Source of the DNA: CBFGRU01 sp965651255
Lineage (GTDB): Bacteria > Planctomycetota > Phycisphaerae > Phycisphaerales > SM1A02
NCBI GenBank assembly: GCA_965651255.1
Contig: CBFGRU010000093.1
Coordinates: forward strand, 1-10,611
Reading direction: 5' to 3'
DNA: 10,611 nt
In this document: positions 5,805 to 10,611 of the stretch, one piece after another
How the letters are laid out: each line of letters starts with the position of its first letter
How positions within the stretch are numbered: position 1 is the first letter of the stretch
The notes under the pieces: generated by a model
Seen by the model: only the letters and a program-made list of their open reading frames with translations
Databases searched by the model: none
What the model was told of the DNA's origin: nothing
Translations under genes and position numbers: made by a program

Positions 5805-6284
5805 ATGGCGACACGGCAAAAACGGTATTGGCTCGTCAAGAGCGAGGCAGAATCTTATTCAATCGATGATCTTGAACGGGACGGTTCGACCGGCTGGACC
5901 GGCGTGCGCAATTACCAGGCACGCAACTTCATGCGCGATGACATGTGCGTCGGCGATGAAGTGCTCTATTACCACTCGGGCGGAACAGAACCGGGGATTG
6001 TCGGCCTCGCCCAAGTCTCACGTGCCGCGTATCCCGATCCAACACAGTTTGAGGAAGGGAGTGAATACTTCGATGCGAAGTCAGATCGCGACGAACCTCG
6101 TTGGGTCATGGTAGACATTGCCTTCACGCGAAAGGCGAAACGGCTGCTCACGCTCAAGGAGTTGAAGGCGATTGTTGAGTTGAAAGGCATGCCGCTGTTA
6201 CAGCGAGGACAGCGCCTCAGCGTCCAGCCAGTCAGCGCAGAACACTTTCGACTCATCAAGAAACTGCTCTCGCGCAAGACATGA
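5805..6284 (+). CDS. EVE domain-containing protein (THYN1 family)
   Basis: The protein has 159 residues, one EVE domain covering nearly the whole chain. Diagnostic stretches in order are RYWLVKSEAESYSIDDLERD, GWTGVRNYQARNFMRDDM, GDEVLYYHSGG, PGIVGLAQVSRAAYPDPTQF, EYFDAKSDRDEPRWVMVDI, and GMPLLQRGQRLSVQPVSAEHF. EVE domains share the PUA/YTH-type fold with an aromatic pocket that reads modified bases. The bacterial stand-alone members are thought to bind modified nucleic acid, but no precise role is established. The start at 5805 is fixed by the family N-terminus (WLVKSE) and a -10 hexamer 6 nt upstream; an in-frame GTG/ATG further up would run into the divergent promoter. It ends 5 bp before the convergent psd stop. 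No restriction or modification gene is nearby. Confidence 0.93.
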   Translation: MATRQKRYWLVKSEAESYSIDDLERDGSTGWTGVRNYQARNFMRDDMCVGDEVLYYHSGGTEPGIVGLAQVSRAAYPDPTQFEEGSEYFDAKSDRDEPRWVMVDIAFTRKAKRLLTLKELKAIVELKGMPLLQRGQRLSVQPVSAEHFRLIKKLLSRKT

Positions 6285-6289
6285 CCAGT

Positions 6290-6967
6290 TCAGAGTGGCA
6301 TTGGCTTCAGCCGCGCAAGCACCATGACTCCACCGCGGACCTTCTGACCTTTCGTCACCCGTACTTCAACATCCTGCGGCCTTGGCAGGATGAGTTCGGT
6401 CGTTGAGCCAAACTTGATCATTCCAAACCGCGCGCCGCGGGTCAGTCGATCCCCAACTTTCAGCGGGCAGACGATGGTTCGCGCGATCATGCCCGACACC
6501 TGGCGAAGGCCGATGGTCTCGGTAGCGACTTGGTCTGCATGAATGCGCATTGTGATCAGGTTGTATTCATTCACATGTGCTGACTCCTCGGTCTGCGCAT
6601 TCAGAAACTTCCCGGGGACATATCTCAGTGCAATCACTTCACCGTCATAAGGCGCGCGATTCACATGAACATTCAGAACGCTGAGGAAGATCCGGATGAT
6701 CACCGCCGGCCCGTTTGTTGATTCATGATGATCAACCGTTTCGATTGCACTGATGACGCCATCAGCCGGACAGAGCATGTCACCGGGTTCCAAATTCTTT
6801 GGAATGGATCGAATCGGATCTCGAAAGAACGAAAGCAGTGCGAGCCAGATGATCGTCAGCAGCCCTGCCAGCCACCACCACTGAATCGCGAGCGCAACGC
6901 CGATGAGTGGGAGCGCGATTGCCGTCATCAGCATCCACTCACGAAATCCGTAGCGCGTTAAAAGCAT
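6290..6967 (-). CDS. psd: Phosphatidylserine decarboxylase (short, group II type) proenzyme
   Basis: The protein has 225 residues. It decarboxylates phosphatidylserine to phosphatidylethanolamine at the cytoplasmic membrane. Two hydrophobic stretches (about 12-30 and 32-46) anchor the N-terminus, followed by the signature FFRDP (47-51), CPADG (66-70, Asp69), SVLNVHVNRAP (96-106, His101) and near the C-terminus RFGMIKFGSTTEL. The enzyme is made as a proenzyme that cuts itself between Gly187 and Ser188, and Ser188 becomes the pyruvoyl cofactor, leaving an alpha chain of about 38 residues. All key residues are present. The length and the FGST motif fit the compact PSD-A/archaetidylserine type of about 200-230 residues, not the 320-residue E. 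coli form. ATG 6967 has no clear Shine-Dalgarno. pssA, the usual partner, is not within the window on the downstream side. Confidence 0.93.
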   Translation of the reverse strand: MLLTRYGFREWMLMTAIALPLIGVALAIQWWWLAGLLTIIWLALLSFFRDPIRSIPKNLEPGDMLCPADGVISAIETVDHHESTNGPAVIIRIFLSVLNVHVNRAPYDGEVIALRYVPGKFLNAQTEESAHVNEYNLITMRIHADQVATETIGLRQVSGMIARTIVCPLKVGDRLTRGARFGMIKFGSTTELILPRPQDVEVRVTKGQKVRGGVMVLARLKPMPL

Positions 6968-7021
6968 TGTGTATTCAACTCGTTCATCAATGAGTCCATC
7001 GGAGCAATGATCGCGGGCCGC

Positions 7022-7027
7022 ATCATA
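7022..7027 (-). promoter_or_regulatory. Candidate -10 for psd
   Basis: On the minus strand TATGAT (five of six to consensus) would start transcription about 47 nt before the psd ATG. No good -35 is present. It lies downstream of the hairpin at 7082-7111, consistent with psd being a separate transcription unit. Confidence 0.3.
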
Positions 7028-7081
7028 TCCAGGGGTCGATGTCCGGTGTGATGGTGCAAGGCCGACCAGCCGCCCAACTCA

Positions 7082-7111
7082 ACAGGCCGCGATCTTCTGA
7101 CCGCGGCCTGT
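7082..7111 (-). terminator. Strong hairpin after the HTH/membrane protein gene, probable terminator
   Basis: ACAGGCCGCG (7082-7091) and CGCGGCCTGT (7102-7111) are perfect 10-bp arms around a 10-nt loop, 33 bp past the stop of the minus-strand gene. The tract after it on that strand has only scattered T residues (TGAGTTGG), so efficiency is uncertain. Stem strength and position still make termination or 3'-end protection the best reading. Confidence 0.55.
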
Positions 7112-7116
7112 CGTGG

Positions 7117-7131
7117 AACAAACAGTTTGTT
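7117..7131. repeat. AT-rich palindrome beside the terminator hairpin
   Basis: AACAAAC-a-GTTTGTT is a perfect 7+7 palindrome with a one-base centre, located between the minus-strand stop at 7145 and the GC-rich hairpin. As RNA it could form only a small hairpin; as DNA it could be a protein site. No function is assigned. Confidence 0.35.
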
Positions 7132-7144
7132 TGGTGGTTTTGCG

Positions 7145-7918
7145 CTACTCGCTGGCTTTCCCGACGAAAAGACCAACCACGCCCGCGAGAATCACGATTG
7201 CGGCCAGACCGCCGCCGTAGATCATCAGATTCTCCTGCATCATGGTTGCCAGCTTCGGCGTTGCGCCAGCGATGCCGACAAACACCATCAACGCCAGACA
7301 GATTAGTGCGACCAGCGTACCGACCATAAAGCCGACACCGGCACCGGACCACGCACCATCGTATGACTCAACGAGAATGGGACCGACCGCCATCGGCGCA
7401 TCAAACTGACCGCCGGGGCTTTCCGCACCCGTGGAATCAAAGAGGCCCGACGCATGCGCCGGTACCTCGACATCACCTTCGCCGGAATACACTTCTTCAA
7501 GAAGCTCCGCGCCAAGCGATGTATCGTCGGACTCGCGCGTCAGGTCCAACAGGCCGGATCCCGAGCCAACGGATTCAAGCGAAAGCTCTTCATCCTGCAG
7601 ATCAGTGACCTGAGTCTGGTCGTTTACATCACCATGAGCGGTATCGAAGACGCTGATACCCGTGTCTTCTGCGCTGTCGACCAGACCGATGCCTGAGCCG
7701 GACTGATCGCTGTCGAATCCGCCGGCTGACAATTCCTGATCGAGCGAAAGCCCTTCCTCACCACTGGCGAGTAGATCAATCTGTTCGACCTTGAACATCA
7801 ACTTGTCGCGATCACGAAACTCCTGAACCTGGCCGGACTTGGCCATCTCCTTGACCGCATCGGGGCTCTTTCCAAGCTTCGCGGCGGCTTCTTCAAGCGT
7901 GTAAAACATCTTGGCCAT
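7145..7918 (-). CDS. MerR/excisionase-type HTH protein with acidic linker and two C-terminal membrane helices
   Basis: The protein has 257 residues. The start at ATG 7918 is supported by AAAGGG on the coding strand (plus 7928-7933, 9-nt spacer) and by the domain beginning there; an upstream GTG at 8017 would add 33 unstructured residues. Residues 4-50 (MFYTLEEAAAKLGKSPDAVKEM...FRDRDKLMFKVEQIDLL) are a MerR/excisionase-like winged helix. Residues 52-190 are acidic, Gly/Ser-rich and probably disordered, with two embedded short motifs: DSDQSGSGIGLVDS and LLDLTRESDDTSLGAELL (about 123-140). Residues 193-216 and 233-253 are two hydrophobic helices joined by a short loop. The layout, a cytoplasmic DNA- or protein-binding head tethered to the membrane, recurs in planctomycete proteins as I remember them, with the DLTRESDDTSLGAELL segment conserved. 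The role is unknown; it might tie DNA or a partner protein to the membrane. Confidence 0.85.
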   Translation of the reverse strand: MAKMFYTLEEAAAKLGKSPDAVKEMAKSGQVQEFRDRDKLMFKVEQIDLLASGEEGLSLDQELSAGGFDSDQSGSGIGLVDSAEDTGISVFDTAHGDVNDQTQVTDLQDEELSLESVGSGSGLLDLTRESDDTSLGAELLEEVYSGEGDVEVPAHASGLFDSTGAESPGGQFDAPMAVGPILVESYDGAWSGAGVGFMVGTLVALICLALMVFVGIAGATPKLATMMQENLMIYGGGLAAIVILAGVVGLFVGKASE

Positions 7919-7978
7919 AGCCAGAAACCCTTTCGTGGTCTGCCAGCAAGAGGTCGAGGCACCGTTCGCCCCGTGCCC

Positions 7979-8000
7979 ACCGACCGGGACCGCTGTCGGT
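7979..8000 (-). repeat. Small inverted repeat in the leader of the HTH/membrane protein gene
   Basis: ACCGAC (7979-7984) and GTCGGT (7995-8000) form a 6-bp stem with a 10-nt loop inside the predicted leader of about 117 nt. It could fold in the mRNA, but nothing ties it to a known riboswitch or leader. Confidence 0.25.
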
Positions 8001-8041
8001 CGCGCCACAGCGACCACCCACCACGGTACCGGCCAGCGCGT

Positions 8042-8070
8042 ACCCTACACGGAAGCCCGCTCCGTTTCAA
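8042..8070 (-). promoter_or_regulatory. Promoter of the HTH/membrane protein gene
   Basis: On the minus strand TTGAAA (8065-8070), a 17-bp spacer and TAGGGT (8042-8047) give a promoter with a good -35 and a fair -10. The predicted start near 8035 leaves a leader of about 117 nt, so unlike its neighbours this gene has a real 5' UTR and a Shine-Dalgarno. Confidence 0.45.
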
Positions 8071-8104
8071 CCGACAATTGCCTGAACTCCCCGGACGGGT
8101 TCAC

Positions 8105-8134
8105 TCGACCCCACCGCCCAATGTTCGCTACCCT
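8105..8134 (+). promoter_or_regulatory. Leaderless-type promoter of lgt
   Basis: TCGACC (8105-8110, four of six), an 18-bp spacer and TACCCT (8129-8134) end 8 nt before ATG 8143. No Shine-Dalgarno is present. Confidence 0.4.
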
Positions 8135-8142
8135 GAGGCCCG

Positions 8143-9237
8143 ATGCCGAGCATTACCACGATCCATCTTGCGGAGGCATACCTTCACCGGCTGAACCCGG
8201 TTATTGTCGATCTGTTCGGGGTCTTTCCCATCCGTTGGTATGGAACCGCCTATCTGGTCGGGTTCGTCATTGCCTGGTGCATTCTGAGATGGCTGGCTGG
8301 CACCCGCCGCATTTTTCTGACCCCGCGACAGGTTGATGATTTCATGTTCCTTGCGGTGGTTGGGGTCATGGTCGGCGGACGGGTCGGGTATGCGATCGGA
8401 TACGACCCCTCGCTTCTCTACTCATTTACCAAGGATTTTCCGTTCTGGAACCTGCTGGCTCTGAACAAGGGTGGAATGTCAAGCCATGGCGGAGTCGCGG
8501 GCGTCATTGCGGCAGCTCTCTGGTTCGCACGATCGCGTCAGGTCTCTTCACTGCATGTGCTCGATTCTGCGGCCCTTGCCTGCACGCCCGGCCTCGGACT
8601 TGGCAGGGTGGCCAACTTCATCAATGCCGAACTCTGGGGCAAAACGATCCCTGCATCCATGCAAACAAACCCGCCATGGTGGAGTGTGAAGTACCCGGAT
8701 GAACTCCTCTCATCTCAGTTTCAAACGGCTGAACGCCTGGGCACTCTCTGGCCGGAGATTGAGCGCATCGTTCGGATGCAGGGTGTGGACCCTGAACAGA
8801 CACTCATTTTCCTTCGAAACCAGATGGTCGCCGGCAATGAAACGATCATCAATCTCATCCAACCGTCACTGACTGCGTATTACCCGTCGCAGCTCATACA
8901 GGCGCTGACTGATGGACCGATCCTCTTTGCGCTGTTGGCACTCATCTGGCTGCAACCGCGCGCCTCGGGTGTCATCGGCGGATGGTTTATGCTGGGCTAC
9001 GGCCTCTTGCGACTGCTGACCGAGCACCTGTTCCGCCAGCCAGATGAGAATGTTGACCTCATTTTGGGATTGCAGCGCGGCCAACTGCTGAGTATTCCGA
9101 TGATCATCATCGGATTGATCGTCATCCTCTACTGCTGGCGTACTCGGCAACCACGAGTGTGTGGACTTCTGATCCCCGCCGGTCAGGCATCCGATCATGA
9201 ACGCAAAGCCGAATCGGATTCATCCTCGCCGCGCTGA
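8143..9237 (+). CDS. lgt: Prolipoprotein diacylglyceryl transferase
   Basis: The 364-residue integral membrane enzyme transfers diacylglycerol from phosphatidylglycerol to the lipobox cysteine of prolipoproteins, the first step of lipoprotein maturation. About seven hydrophobic segments are visible. Signature stretches are IRWYG (30-34), GGRVGY (78-83), SSHGGVAG (113-120), the Lgt box GLGLGRVANFINAELWGK (150-167, Arg155, Asn158, Asn161, Glu163), YPSQLIQAL (247-255, usually HPSQLYEA) and LLRLLTEHLFRQPD (288-301, Arg290, Glu294). It is longer than E. coli Lgt (291 residues), mainly because of about 50 extra residues between the Lgt box and YPSQL (about 170-245) and a polar tail after residue 333. 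The tail overlaps the convergent phosphatase gene by 43 bp. All residues I know to be essential seem present, so it is probably active. Confidence 0.94.
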   Translation: MPSITTIHLAEAYLHRLNPVIVDLFGVFPIRWYGTAYLVGFVIAWCILRWLAGTRRIFLTPRQVDDFMFLAVVGVMVGGRVGYAIGYDPSLLYSFTKDFPFWNLLALNKGGMSSHGGVAGVIAAALWFARSRQVSSLHVLDSAALACTPGLGLGRVANFINAELWGKTIPASMQTNPPWWSVKYPDELLSSQFQTAERLGTLWPEIERIVRMQGVDPEQTLIFLRNQMVAGNETIINLIQPSLTAYYPSQLIQALTDGPILFALLALIWLQPRASGVIGGWFMLGYGLLRLLTEHLFRQPDENVDLILGLQRGQLLSIPMIIIGLIVILYCWRTRQPRVCGLLIPAGQASDHERKAESDSSSPR

Positions 9238-10611
9238 TCCATTTGAAGTTTCATCACGACGAGCGTCTGGTCATCCACATTTCTGGCATGCGATGTGTGT
9301 TCTTCAAGTGCGGTAGAGATTGAGGTGAGCACACAATCCGGCTCCCCCGAACATTGGGTCAAGGCCGCCTCGATACCTTCAACGCCGAACATTTCTTCAT
9401 CATGGTCCATCGCTTCGGTGATGCCATCGGTGTACAGCAGGAGCGTCTGGCCTCCCTGCAGCGTCAGTGAACTATCGTCGTAGTTGACTTGCGGATCGAT
9501 GCCCAGCGGCAATCCACCAACCTCGTCGAGGCGTCTGACATCGCCGCCCGCGCCGGGATTCTTCAGCAATGGCGGGTTGTGGCCGGCACGTGCATAGATG
9601 AGTTCACGTGTTGCAGGATCAAACACGGCGCAGAACGCAGTGACGAACGATGCCTCGAGCCGTTTCGCACATAAGTGCACGTTCGCAAACTCAAGGATCT
9701 TTGCAGGAGAATCATGTGGGCCGGGGTAGGCATGCAACATTGTGTGCAGCATAGCCATCACAACTGCGGCACTGGCGCCATGGCCTGAGACATCCGCGAT
9801 CACAATCGCCCAACGCCCGGGCTTGCGTGTCGTGCCATCGGCATTCTTATCAAGCGGGATGAAATCATAGTAATCACCACCCGCCTTCTCGCTCGTCGTG
9901 TACCGAGCAGCAAAGGCAACTCCCGGAATCTCCGGCATGCCGTCGGGCAAGAGTGCCTTCTGAATTGCGGCGATCTGCTCGAATTGAAGATTGATGCGCT
10001 GATTCGCTTCGCGTAACTGCTTGCTGATCACCGTGTTCTTGGTCATCCCGCCAATCAGATTGGCACGAAGAAGCGACTCCTCCAGATCCTTTTCTGTGAA
10101 TCCCTCCTGATCGTGTCTGAACATGAATGCCCAGTTGACCGGCTCACCATCATCGAAGAGCGGGAGTGCCATCAATGAATGGAACGGCGCCAGCTTCTTT
10201 CCGAGGACCGGATCATCGCTGATGTCGAGGTGATAAATCAACTCCGGATACGCCTGTCGAATGACTTCACCCAGGAATCCGCCTCGATACACCGGAAGTC
10301 GGTTCCAGTCTCGCCACGGATCGCCACTCTCTTCAGGACCGCGGCCATCGAGTAACTCGCGCGTGATCTTGTACTCACCCGGTTGCAACCCGCGCGTCGA
10401 AATCGCCAGGTATCCATCGGTCGCCTGCAAAGCCCGGACGCCGCGCGCAAATCGCCGGTACACTTCGTTTGGTTCAGCAGCCCGACTGATGCCGGCGATC
10501 ATCTCCATCAGGATGGGTAAGCGCCGGTTGGTGGAAGTGTCCACACAATACATTCGCCCTCGCACCGATCCATCGGACGACGGCGGGGATGAGACTGATG
10601 ACGGTGCAAGT
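9195..10611 (-). CDS. GAF domain-SpoIIE (PP2C-type) serine/threonine phosphatase; N-terminus possibly beyond window
   Basis: At least 456 residues are visible, numbered here from GTG 10565. Residues about 15-175 read as a GAF-like sensor domain, about 180-205 as a short coiled coil, and about 205-440 as a SpoIIE/RsbU phosphatase domain. Its metal and core motifs are AGGDYYDFIPL (228-238), IADVSGHG (256-263), RAGHNPPLL (326-334), LPLGI (352-356), LLYTDGITEA (376-385) and DDQTLVV (431-437). Such enzymes dephosphorylate anti-sigma-factor antagonists in partner-switching pathways. Possible starts are GTG 10565 and ATG 10553, but neither has a Shine-Dalgarno or -10. The frame stays open to the edge as Ser/Pro-rich sequence, so an upstream linker and another domain (for example FHA) may exist. 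Its 3' end overlaps lgt by 43 bp. Confidence 0.9.
   Translation of the reverse strand, partial: LAPSSVSSPPSSDGSVRGRMYCVDTSTNRRLPILMEMIAGISRAAEPNEVYRRFARGVRALQATDGYLAISTRGLQPGEYKITRELLDGRGPEESGDPWRDWNRLPVYRGGFLGEVIRQAYPELIYHLDISDDPVLGKKLAPFHSLMALPLFDDGEPVNWAFMFRHDQEGFTEKDLEESLLRANLIGGMTKNTVISKQLREANQRINLQFEQIAAIQKALLPDGMPEIPGVAFAARYTTSEKAGGDYYDFIPLDKNADGTTRKPGRWAIVIADVSGHGASAAVVMAMLHTMLHAYPGPHDSPAKILEFANVHLCAKRLEASFVTAFCAVFDPATRELIYARAGHNPPLLKNPGAGGDVRRLDEVGGLPLGIDPQVNYDDSSLTLQGGQTLLLYTDGITEAMDHDEEMFGVEGIEAALTQCSGEPDCVLTSISTALEEHTSHARNVDDQTLVVMKLQMDQRGEDESDSALRS

Noticed and set aside
5384..6284. The CMD protein and EVE protein pair considered as a defence or nucleic-acid-modification module.
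   Set aside because: Neither gene has a nuclease, methyltransferase or toxin neighbour, and both are common solitary housekeeping-type genes.
6958..7176. A 72-residue minus-strand frame ending in NELNTQCF that overlaps the psd start by about 10 bp, considered as a translationally coupled leader.
   Set aside because: It covers the terminator hairpin and palindrome and shows no coding character. The short terminal ATG-to-TAA part is probably chance.
7911..8336. A 141-residue plus-strand frame spanning the gap between the HTH/membrane gene and lgt.
   Set aside because: It runs out of frame into lgt, is Pro/Arg/His-rich, and its start lies inside the neighbouring gene's ribosome binding region.
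9189..9219. ATCCGAT/ATCGGAT inverted repeat considered as a bidirectional terminator for lgt and the phosphatase.
   Set aside because: The loop is 17 nt, the stem is only 7 bp and moderately GC-rich, there is no T-run on either side, and it lies inside both coding sequences.

Overview
The window looks like an ordinary stretch of core chromosome from a planctomycete, most likely of the class Phycisphaerae. The GC content is moderate (roughly 57% by eye). Several products have a planctomycete look: a secreted protein with an LDANPQVGSGG-type N-terminus, a HTH protein with an acidic linker and two C-terminal membrane helices, and a GAF-SpoIIE phosphatase. The lineage call rests on remembered sequence patterns, not on a search. 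I see no CRISPR array, transposon, integrase, rRNA, tRNA or prophage gene.

Left part (1-2880, all + strand): the last 31 codons of an ECF sigma factor, then a single-pass membrane anti-sigma-like protein with three extracytoplasmic cysteines, then a 545-residue exported TPR protein with its own promoter and Shine-Dalgarno. This part closes with a clear intrinsic terminator at 2855-2878.

Middle part (2880-6290): a small, highly charged protein (2946-3233), a GbsR/MarR-type regulator with a perfect 7+7 palindrome upstream, an unrecognised 167-residue protein, and a PHP-domain histidinol-phosphatase-like enzyme, all on +. Then a carboxymuconolactone decarboxylase/AhpD-like protein on - and an EVE-domain protein on + diverge from a 52-bp intergenic region.

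Right part (6290-10611): phosphatidylserine decarboxylase (-), the HTH/two-helix protein (-), prolipoprotein diacylglyceryl transferase Lgt (+), and a GAF-SpoIIE PP2C-type phosphatase (-) whose 3' end overlaps lgt by 43 bp and whose reading frame is still open at the right edge.

The genes do not form one pathway. Shared themes are envelope biology (Psd for phosphatidylethanolamine, Lgt for lipoprotein maturation, the exported TPR protein) and signalling (sigma/anti-sigma, SpoIIE phosphatase, GbsR-like regulator). The most striking feature shared across genes is at the starts: many start codons lack a Shine-Dalgarno and sit 5-8 nt after a TANNNT-like -10 hexamer, which predicts leaderless transcripts. 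I did not find a convincing novel multi-gene system.
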